Position numbers and translations under genes: made by a program. The notes below the pieces were generated by a model, which saw nothing but the letters and a program-made list of their open reading frames with translations, was not told where the DNA came from and did not search any database. Shown here piece by piece: positions 48,756 to 60,974 of a stretch of DNA of 64,000 nucleotides (positions are counted from its first letter, which is position 1; every line of letters begins with the position of its first letter). The DNA comes from Carnegiea gigantea. Its lineage: Eukaryota > Streptophyta > Magnoliopsida > Caryophyllales > Cactaceae. The DNA lies in the NCBI GenBank assembly GCA_029747015.1, contig JAKOGI010000353.1, positions 533,501 through 597,500 of the forward strand. Reading direction: 5' to 3'.

Positions 48756-49104
48756 CTTCACCTATATTGATATATGCATGTTCTTATTTTGCATTCATGT
48801 TTTTATTTCTTTTATTCACATTATTTTGTTTTCGTACGTTACGTAGACAAATTATGTTTAATAGGATATAGTTTATGAAATATTATAACTTCCTACTCAC
48901 ATTTATTAATGCGCTGAGGTTTTGTTCATTTAATAGGTTTGAATGTTTTAACTGAGCATGGCCTAAATATTCTTTTCAGGCCATTGTGTCACTCAGCCAC
49001 AGTCACATCAATCTTTTGAATGTTGAGTTGAAATGCGCACTCAACGCTATTAAATTGGAATATAACCAAAATATTGACAATGATTTTAGATTATAGCCAT
49101 TACA

Positions 49105-51240
49105 GGTGCAAGGCTATTAAGCGAAATTGAACTCAATTTCTTCATAACACCTAGTAGAGAATTTATTAGTTGAGAAATTCCACCCACTATCGTATGATTG
49201 GTTTTTTATTTTTTTAATTTTAATAATAATTGTCGATATTCATTGACTTATTTTTGCAAATTTATACGAATGGGTTTAGTTATTGGAGGAAATTCAGCTA
49301 TGCAATCTTTTTTTTCGCACACTCTGTCCCTAGAAAAACGAAGAGGGGCTTATTGCCCTACTAATTTTGTGATTCATAATATGATTATAAATAAGTTCAA
49401 GTTCATTTAATTATATATCAACTATTACCAACACCAAGTTCAGTTCAAATGGTTTGGCACTTGTTCCCCTTAAGCAAGGTCTCATTTTGAGTCTTGTTAA
49501 GTGGAGAAAATTTTTGATTGAGAACTCGATCCTTATTGAGCCAACAGTAACTTCACTCTAGTGAAATGAAGGATTCAATGCCAAAAATCACATATCAACC
49601 TATTAACCTAGCAGAACAAGTAGACATGACATACGTCGGTCAATTTTTTTAGATTTTGGTAAATATTCCTTGTACCTGAAAAGGGAATTAAAGATTCCTA
49701 TTATGCATACTACTACCTATTTGATTAGTAGTGGTACCAATGTACTTTCTTTCAAGTTTTGTTAGCTTTTTGGGCAAAATATGTTTGCATGTTTTTTTTT
49801 TTTTAAAAAAATTTTTTGTTCATTGGGCTTCCTCTGATTTCCTTTAACTTAATTATTATTCACATCTCTTTTTTTTTTCCCTTATTTCACGTGTTTTTTT
49901 TTTTAATAGCCATTTTTTTCTATATTTTGACTTGTTAAAGGCAAGATACCGCAATATTCTTTGTACCATTTCTCCAAACAATCCTATCTATGCTATGGTA
50001 AAAAGGTTTACATAATATCACTTTTTTTAGTAAAATTTTTTAAGTTTGATTAAGTAAGTCAAACTCCCAAAAACCCTGGCCGTACGTCCTGATTGGTTTT
50101 TTTACCGCATCACCAACCACCACAATTGCTTCGTACCGCTTCAGTGGCCTAGGAACACTAGCAGCTAGCATGCTGGCGAAAAATGTCAGATTCAGTCTTT
50201 TCGGCATCATGGGCAATACAGCCATCATCAGCTACCTAGAATCCTAGCGTCTGATGCTTGTCATCTGCAGTGTTCTGGCTTACAACTTGGAATCACTGGT
50301 TAATTTTCTACCACCTGACTTCCCTCTCTACCGGAATAACGAGGGCTGTTCGATACCTAGGGGACGATGTGGTGCTAAGCACAACTCAACCCTTCCCTCT
50401 CCTCTCCTTTTGTGATTTCCCCTGACCTCCAAATGCCAAAGTTTTGAATTCTGGCAGTTTGTCCCTTAAGCATTGAACTCCTTTGCCAAATGTGAGGCTT
50501 TTTATTGTTTTATCATTTTTGGCTATTTTATTCACACTGCACGTGTAATCTGGTTTGAATCTTGGACTGATATGCGATCATTCCATTAGTTTTGAATTGC
50601 GATTCGATTAGAGCAGTTGTGGAGATAGTATTCTAGGTAGTCCTGATTTAAATTAGAGCAAATTAAAATTGGCAAAAACCAAAACCACAGAGAGTAGTCA
50701 CATTAAAAAAACAAATTAAGCAATCCAGTAGCCGTTCATAATTAATAGCATTTCGCTTATAACCCATTATTGACCTAAGATGAAACTCGCAATTGAATTA
50801 TAATCAAAGCCAGATCATGAACAGAATGATAATGAAAAAGAAGCAAAAAATAACTTAAAGTAATTCTTTTTTTGTGCAGTAATGCTAATCCTTCAAGCAA
50901 AAGATGAGATTTAAGTCTTGTATCACTTGCTGAAACTTTCTCCTGCTTCTCAAAGACTTGGAAACACTTAGTGTAGATTTTCTTTGTGTGGACACATTGG
51001 CTTTGTCACGACTGGATTTTTACAAATTGACTCAGTCTTGGTTTGTTTGTTTTCGGCCAATTCGTTTTCCACGTTTCAAGTGCACATTTCTCTGAATCCT
51101 TTATTTGTTTTTACTAGACGTGACCTCCATTTATCAAATCCGATCGATTTGGACATGGTTTTTTCTAAAACTTCCACTGCTACAATTCTTGCGCTTCACC
51201 ACCACTTTGTGTTGCATCAGATAGTGCCAACGGTAGACAG
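49105..51240. other. AT-rich flank, one SINE-like patch
   Basis: Many T-runs (49790-49910). No host gene recognised. A moderately GC-rich patch at 50040-50450 holds an open minus-strand frame of 62 codons (50040-50228) that I cannot assign to a family. Confidence 0.4.
49431..49600 (+). mobile_element. tRNA-derived SINE-like sequence
   Basis: TTCAAATGGTTTGGCACTTG resembles a Pol III A box, and GGTCTCATTTTGAGTCTTG about 30 bases later resembles a decayed B box (GGTCTCGGGTTCGAGTC). The order and spacing match tRNA-derived SINE heads. No target duplication or A-rich tail was confirmed. Confidence 0.4.
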
Positions 51241-51249
51241 ATAGGAGGC

Positions 51250-51420
51250 ACAACAACAACAACTACTACTCCCAGTGTAGTTCCCAGCTTTCGCGGGAGG
51301 TCTGAGGAGATCCTACGCTGTAGGACAACCTTACCCCTAACCCGTATTCCTACCCATAAGAGGTTTTTGATTCCTTAAGACCCACAAAACAGTTGTTTTT
51401 TGAAAAAGGTTTATAGTAAA
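51250..51420 (-). mobile_element. SINE copy 2 (inverted)
   Basis: Read on the minus strand it shows AGGAATACGGGTTAGGGGT, AAGGTTGTCCTA, GATCTCCTCAGACC, GAAAGC-GGGA, ACACTGGGAG and a (GTT)n tail at 51250-51270. These match SINE copy 1 at 22950-23028 and 34559-34590 in order, including the upstream TTTTGTGGGT stretch. The right boundary (5' end) may extend to about 51600. Confidence 0.75.
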
Positions 51421-51619
51421 ACGATGCAAACCAAAAACACAATGAGTAGAAAATGGGCCGTAGAGCAAAAATAAACAAGGAGCGATACATCCTCATTCAA
51501 TCAGGGGCGCCAGTGTGCGTCACCTCCAGAAAGCACGTAACCTAACAGACTAAGCCACAGGTACACACCAAACCCTACCTGAACCTGCCCACGCCCCCGA
51601 AGTTACTACCACCTATGTG

Positions 51620-54600
51620 GCCGGTCCCCTACAATCGAGATACTACCTTAATCCTATCATCCCGCTACAACGACCTCCTATCGCTGAGTCTAGTCCTCCG
51701 TCAACCGGCAACTCTCAGTGTCCTCTCTAACCACTCCTCTTAGTCTCTGTCTTCGTCTACCCCTCCTTCTTTCCACCGGGGGGGACGATCATCTCGCACC
51801 TCCGCACGGAGGCGGCCACACTTCTCCTCTTTACCGTGGCCGAACCCTCTGAGCCTCATTCCCCTCATCTTCTCCTTTATGGGTGTGGCCACTTCCCTAA
51901 GCTCCTATTACTCCATTCCATTCCGTCCAATCTCGTAAAAATCAAAAACCCCACACATCCACCTGATCATTCTCATCTCAACTACCATCAACCGTTGGGC
52001 CTTGCGTCTTCTTTAGAGCCAACCTCGATCCATAGAGAACAGCCGGTCTAAGCTACGCATCCGTAAACTTTGCCTTTTAATCCTAGGGGCACTCTCTTGT
52101 CACACGTGACCCTTTTGCTGACTTCCACTTTTGCTAACCCACTCTTATCCGCTGTCCCTCCCCCCCCCCCCACCCCCCCCACCCCCGCACCCGCCCACCC
52201 CCCCGGCTTAATAGCCTCGTCAATGTCCCATTTTAAATGAACACCCCTAATAAGGTGACAATAAAGTATGCCCAAAAATTCAAATTCTTAAATAAATGGT
52301 TCCATTCTGAAGACCTTGTGCATTCTACCATATGCTTTGCAGTGCATAAAGATGAACTTATATTCCTTCTTCATGGATAATTGAATATTAGCGTGCTTTC
52401 TCTAATTCTTCTTGGAAACTTTTCCTAGAGCAAATGTTGTGGCAGACATCGTGAATCCTTGTTCTTCTAGCATCCTTTTTTCCAAAGAAGTTGATCTAAC
52501 TGTAGAAGTCATGTTGTTATGTGTACGGTTAAACTCTATCTCTTTAATTGCAACATCCCATCTTAATATTAGTAACAAAGAAGATCCAAAAAGGTGTTTA
52601 TGCTTTATATCTGTCAACTTCATTTTTTTAAGAAAATAAAAAGAATATTTATAATGTCCAAGGAACTTGAAGATACAAACCGATTTTAACAAAGCTGTCA
52701 AACTTTTGTGAGAAACCAAACTCTATAATAATCTACAACATGATATAAGCAATTTTCATATTAAAAAAAATTGATTAGTCTTGACAGGATTGTGTTTTTG
52801 AGAGTTTGATTAATTATGCAACTTAAAAAATTTGTTTTAAAAGGTGTATCATGTAACTTTTTACCATGTATATGTACGCCTAAATTCTTCGAATATTGGT
52901 AAAAGGTAGTCCTTATCTATCGTCCTAAGGGTGGGGTGGGCTACGTTTAATAAAACTATTTTTTTCCATATTTTCGATTTAAAAAATAACTTTATCAAAT
53001 ATTTTTTAGTCACATTCACTAGTTTTAGACCCTAACTATCTCTTACACAATTTGCTTTGGCACTTTTTTCCCCTCATTTACATATTTCTATTCGTTAAAG
53101 TATTATGAATCATAAATTTAGTTCAAAATAGCAGCAATATCAAAATTTTTATAGTAAAAAACTTTTCCTTTTTCTATAAAATTTTACCATAATGGGAGAC
53201 TCATATTTACAATTGTATTGATTTACAATGATACCATAAAGCAGGACCTTTCCTTATTTTTTGTAACCTATATACTCAATAGAAAAAGACAAGTTCAAAA
53301 CATTCAGTTTTAATTAGTATGAAAGTTATTTGTTTACCTTTCAAGGTGTGAAATATCAAAATATTAAAATCTTTATAATTCGTTGTATAGAGTGTATAAG
53401 TTAATTAAACTTTTAACGAGTTCTGCCAATATTTCATACCACATGCAACATTCATATCATAGTATCATGGTAATCTAAACTTGGCTATAACTTACTTTTG
53501 GGTGTTTACATAATTTTTGTTATACTTTGTGAAGAAATAATTCAATAATTTCATTATATAAGATAAACTTTATTCAAGGGAAATATACTTTCATTATTTC
53601 TTTGTCTTTTCTATTTTTTCAATCATTGTCATAGCCTTTTATAAGTGATCTTCTTTCTTTGAAGATTAGAAACGATGGTGGAGGAGTAAGAGAACAAATA
53701 CATTGTTTAAGGTTTCTATGATAATTAATTAACTACCCTAAAACATCTATTTCTCATTGTAGGATCTAATCGATACATATCAAGCGTCACTCACAAACCT
53801 AATCACTGAGAAAACAATTCCCGATTTTAGTAACAGCTCATCAACGTTTTCTCACCTGCCTTTCGTCTTACTTATGAGCATAAATTGCCTGCGCAGACGT
53901 GTGGTTCGTATGTTTTCTTTTTTTCCCCTCTTTTTGGTGCAAAAGAGGGAAATCGAGCCCCAGAAAGTTTCTTATCATCATATAACTTGGGGAATTTAAC
54001 CCCGTCTTGATCTGCCTAACAAATAGGGTTAGACCTCTCTCAGAAGATCATTGAATACACAATTCCGCAATTAAGCCTCACTTCTTGGTTTGCCCAGAGC
54101 GTCCGCAACCTGATTTGCTAGCCAAAGCATGTTAATTTGGGGCAACTAGGTGCAAAAATATGCCTTCTATCCCAATATTATTGTCATAAATCGGAAAACC
54201 TCTAAATTTTAAAAGTACCTTTATTACTATAGTCAACCCATACAGAAAGGTATTATTGCTAAGTTACATTGCCATCTCTATAGTTTTGAGATTACCTTTG
54301 ACAGCCATCAAAGTATTATTAGTTGTTTGTCTATCTAATCCCTAATTTATTGGGGTAGTGGGCCTAAATATCAATCATTATAATTTAATTAATAAAAAAT
54401 AAGAAGTATTTTTGGGACAAATCCAAACTAAGAAATTAGGACGGTTAAAATAGGATTGGAGGAAATATAATTTTTATTTTTTCTCCTACAATTAATTTTG
54501 AACATTCCTAATTCCACAAAAATAGGATTCGAACTGAAAGTTATATTATTGTTGACTAGTGTGAACGATAAAAGCCTCGAATTAACAAATTGAGCCTTAT

Positions 54601-55385
54601 GCAGGTGTCCAATTTGATAAAACTACGAACTAAAAACTGAACTTTAGGATAAACAGCATAACGTTTCAACAAAAAATTCAAGAAAGCCAGCTCATTATGG
54701 TATCACACATCAAATTACACTAGCAGATGGTCTAATTTTTGTTCATGTGAAGGTTTATTGCATGATAACTATGTTTTAATTTGCACTTTCTTTACATATA
54801 ACATTAAGTATTGATTCAATATTTTAATGATTAATATTTTGATTTTCGGTCATTTTGGGTCTCGACTTAAATAAATTTGTTCGAAACCCAAATTTTCTAT
54901 GTTATTTAGGCTCTTTGGAGATCTCAGAAAATTTGTGAAAAGAAAAGTTAAAGAAAAAATAAATAAAATAAAATGAAGAAGAAAAAAAGTGGGAGAAAAT
55001 AAGTTTTTTTCTCTTATTTTGATTCAGAAAAATTTATATAGGAATTTGGGATGAGCAATTTAAATGTTGATATAACTCTTGCATCATATTAAATATCATC
55101 TAAGCAATGCGAGATTAGAAGAGGTTGGGAATTTTCCTCAATTTTTCGCCTTACATTTTATCAGGAAAAGTTGATCACTTGGTTGTCTAATAATTTTTCA
55201 TCTAATTTTCGTACCATATTTTTTTGTCTTTGTGATTTTTTTAAAAACCAAGAACCAGAAAAAACAGTCACTTTTCAAAGTTTTTTCTTTCCAACCGAAA
55301 ATTTTTTAGTCTCAATGGATTTTTGGAGTCAAGATTCCTAGGTTGGTTGAAGCCTGCCCAATTTGCATTAGGCGTAGCAACTTAT
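51620..55385. other. Intergenic stretch, no gene recognised
   Basis: 51620-52050 is CT-rich and less AT-biased than its surroundings but has no recognisable domain. 52260-55385 is AT-rich. A 105-codon minus frame at 52402-52719 does not match any family I know. Confidence 0.45.
52156..52204 (+). repeat. C-rich low-complexity tract
   Basis: Almost pure C with isolated A and G. The minus strand is therefore G-rich with more than four G-runs and could form a G-quadruplex. Not coding. Confidence 0.9.
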
Positions 55386-55390
55386 AATTT

Positions 55391-55669
55391 TGTTGCCCCC
55401 TTATCGTGATGGCGATTGTCTACTTGTTTCATCAGCATTACGTAAACAGCCGCCCCTGTTCTACTTGGCGCGAGAGAGGGGTACAAAAACAAGAGGAAGA
55501 AGCACAAAGAAGGCGAGGAGCTAGTGTCCGGCCCTGTCAAATTGGTTATTCGACAAGTGCAAGAAGATGGATATATAAATTCTTCAAACCAGTCCCAAAG
55601 GTTCCATGTGGGACAACAAAAAGATAGAGAGAGTAAGTGAACACCTTTTGGGGTGCCATTACTCCAACA
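55391..55669 (-). repeat. 3' LTR of the copia element
   Basis: 279 bp. Minus strand begins TGTTGGAGTAATGGCACCCC and ends GGGGGCAACA; TGTTG..CAACA is a typical copia LTR pair. A polypurine tract adjoins it. A 136-codon frame crossing the LTR is incidental. The other LTR is outside the window, so the left edge rests on the terminal motif alone. Confidence 0.8.
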
Positions 55670-55684
55670 ATCCCCCACTAATGG
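55670..55684 (-). other. Polypurine tract (copia)
   Basis: Minus strand TTAGTGGGGGATT-type tract directly upstream of the 3' LTR. Confidence 0.75.
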
Positions 55685-56249
55685 CACACAAAAGGAAAAG
55701 AAGAATGAAAAGATTTCCTGGGCAAGAAGGGTCGGATACTTAAGTATCAATGTCTTTCGATTGAATTGATACGTAGTGAAGAGAGGCAACATCTAAGTCT
55801 GACAAGTGAACTTAGTCTTGAACTTGTTAGACTTTGAATAGGCCCTCCGACACATATCAACCCTAAAAGATGTATACTCCGCGATAACCACTTGTGCTTT
55901 TAGGCCAATGCGCATACCTCGGGTCTCATAAGTGCTCTAGAGAGACAGCCCTAGTCTCTCATAGAAGGCGGACCTTCACACTTACTTAGGTAATTCCATC
56001 AGTCTATCTCTACTTAGACCACCATATCATGGCTTGGAATTATTAAGAGCATATGTTAGCTCAACCTCTTGTAGAGTGATGATGAATCCATCAAGTGCTT
56101 CTCTATAGCACCACCATAACAGGCTATGGATTCATTAATGTGCTTCTCTATAGCACAAGCACTACCACGCCATAGGATGGGAAGTAGTACAGTTGGAAGA
56201 TTAGTATGGCTTCGTTTGACCACAAATGGGTATCCACCATACTCTTCAT

Positions 56250-56930
56250 TCCATGGGCTTTAGCCCCATCCCCCTCGATTTCGAGAACTACCTTCTTGGC
56301 AATCCCTTGTGAGAGGGTCTGCCAAGTTCTTCTCGGATCTCACATATTCTAAGGAGATAACACCATGCTTCAGCAATTGCTTTACCGCACCATGTCTAAT
56401 ACGGATATGTCTCTTTTTCGTATAGACACTGTTGTGCAACTCCAATTGCTGCTTGCGAGTCACAATGCAAGGAGATAGGTGTTGATTGTTTCCCCACAAT
56501 GGTATGTCAGTCAAGAGACCCTTGAGCCATTCACTTCTTGACCTGCCAACTCAAGAGCAATAAACTCATTCCATGGTTGAGCGAGCTATACATGTCTGTT
56601 TTGCAGACTTCCATGAAATAGCTCCTCCACCAATGTAAAAACATAACCACTAGTAGAACTTACTTCATCATCGTTATCAGCAACCCAATTTGCATCACAA
56701 AAACTTCCAGTACAGCAGGAAATTTACAAAAATGTAAACACCAATCCATAGTACTCTAAGGTATCTCAACAAACGATGAAGTGCATCCCAATGTTCTTTA
56801 GCAGGATTATGAGTGTACCTACTTAGTCTACTAACAGCATATGCAATGTCAGGACGAGTGGAGTTCATGAGAAACATCACACTCCCTATTATCTTAGCAT
56901 ATTCAATTTGAGACACACTAGGTCCTCTTC
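56250..56930 (-). pseudogene. Copia RNase H and RT-connection remnant
   Basis: Minus strand 56916-56750 reads [40 protein letters not shown] and [13 protein letters not shown], the highly conserved stretch between RT and RNase H of copia elements. Further on (about 56660-56500), broken pieces carry the ADW-GC, SWKS-KQ and SEF-AL motifs, and 56514-56290 reads TDIPLWGNNQ and LKHGVISLEYVRSEKNLADP with LTRDC. Frames change several times. RNase H removes the RNA template during cDNA synthesis. Confidence 0.88.
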
Positions 56931-57680
56931 TTTTTAAGATGTATCTAGGGTCATAGGAGTTCTTACAGGTACCACATCAAAAGAGTTAAATTTTTTCAAC
57001 ACTTTCTCAATGTAATGAGACTGACTAAGAAAAAACCACTCTTGGTTTTATAAGTTTGATCCCAAGATAACATCTGCTTCTCCTAAATCTTTCATTTCAA
57101 AGAGAGAAGACAGAATTTTTTAGTCTCATTAATGGCACATAGGTGGTACCAAAGATCAGCATATCATCCACATACAAGCATATGATCACATAATCAGATC
57201 CAAACATTTTGGAATAAACACAAGAATCTGAGTTGTTAACAGTAAAGCCATTTTCTCTAAAGAACTAGCAAATTTCTCATACCACTGTTTGGGGCTTGCT
57301 TAGACCATAAAGGATTTTCTCAGTTTGCATACTTTGTTCTCCTGACCCAGGGACCTCACACCCCTCAGGTTGTGACATATAAATTTCTTCCTCTAAGTCA
57401 CCATTGAGGAATGCTGTTTTGACATCCATCTGATGTACCAAAGATCATGGATAGTAGCCAAAGCAACTAGAGTTCTGATTGTTGCAATTTTGGTCACAGG
57501 AGAATAAGTATCAAAGAAATCAATTCCCTTCTTTGGTCAAAGCCTCTAATGACTAATCTAGCTTTGTACTTTCAATAGAGCCATCCGTCCTAAGTTTCTT
57601 CTTGAAGATCCATTTACTACTAATGGGTCTACAACCTTAGGCAAGTCGGTCAATTCCCAAGTTTTGTTTGACTCAAGGGA
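56931..57680 (-). pseudogene. Copia reverse transcriptase remnant
   Basis: The catalytic box LYVDDMLIFGT is readable on the minus strand (YVDD at 57174-57163). Around it lie KWIFKKKLRTDGSIE (about 57620), phrases equivalent to GIDFFDTYSPV-K--TIR and VALATIHDLW (about 57530-57440), MDVKTAFLNG equivalents in two frames, and a KQ-YEKF segment (about 57280). At least four frame changes and several stops interrupt the domain, so no RT activity is possible. Confidence 0.85.
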
Positions 57681-58299
57681 ATCTATTTCACTCTTAATAG
57701 CTTCTTTCCAAAATTAGCATCTATAGACCTCATAGCCTCTTGGTAGGTTTTAGGATCTTCCTCAAGTAAATAAAGAGACACAAGCTCATCGGTCAAAGCA
57801 TCAATGTCAAAGTTCTCAAGGACTTCTACCAAAAAGAAGTGATAAAGTCAGGGCAAAACTAGTTTCAATCCTCTGTCTCTTGCTTCTTCTAGGTTCAGTT
57901 CCCAAATCTCTAACACTAGAGCTAGAAGCAGGCAAGTTCACATGTTCAGATACAACATTAGACACAGTATGAGACACATTTCTTTTTCAAAGGGAAAACA
58001 TGCTCAAAGAAATCAGCATCTCTATACTCCGAAATAGAGAAATCAGATAAAGACATAAATCTATATGCGGCACTGTTTTGAGCAAAACCAATAAAGACAG
58101 CATCAACGTCTTGGGCCATGTTTAACGTTTATGACTAGTAGTGCAACTTTGGCTAAACACCCCCCCACACTTTCAGATAATTCAATTGGGAGCATACCCT
58201 TTTCACAATCATATGGGGTTTGATCTAACTTCTTTGGGGAACTCTATTAAGTATAAAACAAGCTGTCAAGACAGCCTCCCCCCACATGTTATCAGATAG

Positions 58300-58860
58300 A
58301 CCAGAACTAACAAGCATGGCATTATCATATCTTTAAGGGTACGTTTTTCCGTTCAGCAACCGTTTGTTGAGGAGTGTAAGGGGCGCTAGTCTCATGTATT
58401 ATGCCATTTTTCTCACAAAAGGCAGTCAAAGAATTGGTGTCATATTCCCCACCTCTGTCAGACCTAAGTCTTTTGATTTTTCGGTCTAACTGATTCTCAA
58501 CTTCAGCTTTGTACTTTAAGAACATTTCCTCAGCCTCATCTTTAGACTTAAGAAGGTAAATCTTGTATACCTAGAGTAGTCGTCTATAAAGGTGATATAC
58601 CATTTCTTTCCACCCTTGCTTATAGTGTTCTTAAAGTTGCTAAGTCTGAATGCACAAGTTCTAACAATTCTGTTTTCCTGGTTGTTACATTTTTTAAAAG
58701 GTTTCTTGGTAAATTTTACTTCACACAGACTGGACACTTAGAACAATTTCAGTATTCATATTTGAATTAAACGCATGTTTCTAAGCCTTTTAATGAAGCA
58801 AAATTAACATGTCCAAGTCTACCATGCCACAATCAACAGACTCAGCAATATAAACAGAAT
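58300..58860 (-). pseudogene. Copia integrase remnant
   Basis: The GAG-pre-integrase segment WHGRLGHVNFASLKRL is at about 58830-58780. The rve core reads KWYITFIDDYSRYTR (about 58600-58560), then in the next frame LKSKDEAEEMFLKYKAEVEN, KIKRLRSDRGGEYDTNSL and HETSAPYTPQQTVAERKN (58525-58340). The three acidic residues of the DDE triad (D in FIDDYS, D in RSDRGGEY, E in AERKN) are present. The H-H..C-C finger is damaged, and frame changes split the domain. It would insert the element's cDNA into chromosomes. Confidence 0.88.
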
Positions 58861-59084
58861 TGGCAGCAGTTTCTTTATTAATTTGCGCAACAGCATTCAA
58901 AATAAGGAGCCCCCACTACGATACGCCCCTTCCAACGAAGTCCCCATTTCGCATGATAACAACTTTACCACTTCTTGCACAATTTTAAGGCCAGCCACGT
59001 CAAGAAGGGTACTAGAAACCAAATTTCTACGAAGGGAAGGGCCAAAAAACATTACTTAAAGACAAATTTTTTCCAAAAGTAAAC

Positions 59085-59230
59085 TTAAGTAAAATCTTCC
59101 TTTACCTTGACAGCAGTTGTAGAAGAGTTGCCCATGTAGACGCATTGTCCATCAGCAACCTCTTCAAAGTCAATCATGAGTTCCTTGTTGGCACAAAATG
59201 CCTTGACGCTCCAGAATCCAGGATCCATTT
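59085..59230 (-). pseudogene. Copia protease remnant
   Basis: Minus strand reads WILDSGASRHFVPTR (DSGA coded at 59218-59204), the aspartic protease active site of copia elements, then a frame change to IDFEEVADGQCVYMGNSSTT and KVKEDF. It would cleave the gag-pol polyprotein. Confidence 0.85.
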
Positions 59231-60093
59231 GACAGATTATGCACCAGATTTGCCTCCACGGTGGTAACTGCACAGATAATCTCATTATCCTCGGTTTCAG
59301 CAATGTTGGCAGTAGGTGTTGCGACTTCTGTTGGCTTGGACTGACCCTTTCCGTTGATTGCATTGATACGCCTTGTGTCCAGGCTTGCCGCACACATAGC
59401 ACACCACCTTGGGCTTCTGAATCTTTTGTTAGCAGAATTCTGATTCCTGAGATTTTGAGTTGGCTTCTAAATTTCTTCCCTTTGCCTTTGAACCTGTCTT
59501 TATTCGTTTGCACAGCAGATTCAACCAGGTTAGAACTAACAGAATTTAAAGAAAGGGAAGACATCTTATCTTTCAGCCGGTTTGCCTCCTCAGTCGCATA
59601 TGGCTGATTAATTCCTGCAGTGTGAGATCTTTCTTCTTATGCTTGAGATGGTTTCGTAATCGCTCCAGGATGGTGAAAATTTTCTATCAGCACGTTGGCT
59701 TGGAGGATTTCGCACATCTTCATGCCTTCTGCTAGGACCTCAGCACACAGTTTTTCGTAGACGTGAACTTTGTTCCATGATGGGTTTGTCATCCATAATC
59801 TGGAACTGTAGCCACTTGCCGACGACATATTTTCTTTTCCCGCATCATCTGAACCATATTTTGTCTCAAGTTTGGTCCAAATGACTTTGGCAGATTTAAA
59901 GATTACAAACAGATCAAATAAAGGGTTAGACATATTATTCAATAGATAACTGCGAGCAGTTTATTATCCTTTTCGAATTTCTTCTTTGTGGCTTCGTCAA
60001 AGGAATAGAAGGATTTTTAAGAACCGTAGGAGTTACAGGTTCAGAATCATCTGTTTGCTTTCATCAGGGATCAGTAGTGAGCACATGTTGATC
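59231..60093 (-). pseudogene. Copia gag, main part
   Basis: Minus-strand gag (UBN2/DUF4219 type). NNMSNPLFDLFVIFKSAKVI and WTKLETKYGSDDAGKE lie at 59942-59830, VHVYEKLCAEVLAEGMKMCE and ILQANVLIE at about 59760-59690, and LKHKKKDLTLQELISHMR at about 59650-59590. A complete CCHC zinc knuckle, CYVCGKPGHKAYQC, is at 59401-59360. Stops and frame changes separate these pieces. Gag forms the virus-like particle and binds element RNA. Its first part continues at 63655-63766 beyond the solo LTR. Confidence 0.88.
60090..60093. repeat. Target-site duplication GATC, left
   Basis: Matches GATC at 63655-63658. Only four bases are certain; gypsy elements usually make five. Confidence 0.8.
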
Positions 60094-60974
60094 TGTAACG
60101 CCCCCAACTCTATGGCTAGAGTGTTAGCGTTTTTCTTTAAATCCTGGGAAGAAAAGGACAGAGTTTCCCTGAAAACTGACCGTTTTCCAGGCTTAAGCCT
60201 TACATTAAATTCCCTGCAATTAAACGCAATAATAAAACCAACTCAACGGCTACCCGCCGGAGTTCACGGCTCTACGGGCCACCCGCCCGGAGCATATCAA
60301 CCGGTGCGGTTCAATACTAAAACAATGGAACAATAAAAGTACAATTCTATGGACCACATGACCAGAGTACTGGGGTTACATCCCAACTATAAACTAACCT
60401 TGGCTAAAGGATGATCGGCTCACATGACCGTACGGAGCGACTCTAGATGATATGCAACACAGGCACACAAGGACTTAAATTATATAACAATAAACCATAC
60501 ATCACAATACAACTTGTAGCTCACATGAAGGGCATGTAGCTTTATTCCTAGGACAGCAGTAATCCATTGCGGCTTACTTGACCCCCTTTACTTGATATTT
60601 CACAATCTGGGAAGGGAGCAACAATAATAGATGGGAATGAGCAACAATCGCTCAGTGGATAAACCCCTTTCCCAAAACAATACTTTAAATGCAAGAATAA
60701 CTTACAAAGTTGTTTGTAATTCCTTCCCTCGAAGAACTCACTTATCTTGCAGTATATTTAAACCAGAAAAGCGAAGCAAGGGAAATAGTAGTCGCTTCAA
60801 CAACTTAAACTCTAAAATAGCCATGCTCAATAACCATACCATAAGAATTCATATAAACTCTTAAATTCAATGAAAAGAAAGGGTTTTAACCCTTAAACAT
60901 CACTTGTTGGATTTCTGTTATGAAAGGCTTGTTTCATTTCATATAATCTATAACAAAGAGTCATTAAAACGCAT

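Larger units (their letters stand above)
20830..49104 (-). mobile_element. Gypsy element 2: truncated tandem dimer with nested insertions
   Basis: A minus-strand Ty3/gypsy element seen as partial internal DNA (20830-21793), LTR A (21794-36206, interrupted), internal region (36207-41686) and LTR B (41687-49104, interrupted). LTR A and B share homology along their length once insertions are removed (both about 2.9 kb or less). The 960 bp left of LTR A matches the 960 bp left of LTR B, so both LTRs are followed (in element direction) by the same leader and PBS. A single normal element would have host DNA there. This shows a tandem arrangement, cut off on the left. The internal region carries a gypsy pol C-terminus next to a polypurine tract. 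Open frames are all broken. Confidence 0.8.
41687..49104 (-). repeat. LTR B of gypsy element 2 (5' LTR), carrying insertions
   Basis: Edges TGTAATGCCTCAACTCC (41687) and GCCATTACA (49104). LTR-derived parts are 41687-43013, about 47530-48166 and 48756-49104; the rest is Helitron DNA with an inner TIR element, and a hAT-type MITE. The pieces align in order with LTR A. The right end of element 2 is therefore 49104, but no target duplication can be tested because the left end is truncated. Confidence 0.82.

Noticed and set aside
49431..49520. Functional tRNA gene
   Set aside because: The A- and B-box-like phrases are degenerate, and no cloverleaf with an anticodon stem could be folded; a SINE head is more likely.
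50040..50228. 62-codon minus-strand frame with fairly normal amino-acid composition
   Set aside because: It could be an exon, but I recognise no family and cannot find supporting splice-linked exons. Left unannotated as a gene.
52402..52719. 105-codon minus-strand frame
   Set aside because: No recognisable domain; isolated in AT-rich DNA. A LINE RNase H resemblance was considered, but the key acidic motifs are absent.
55382..55792. 136-codon minus-strand frame
   Set aside because: It spans the copia 3' LTR and polypurine tract and is explained by that non-coding DNA.
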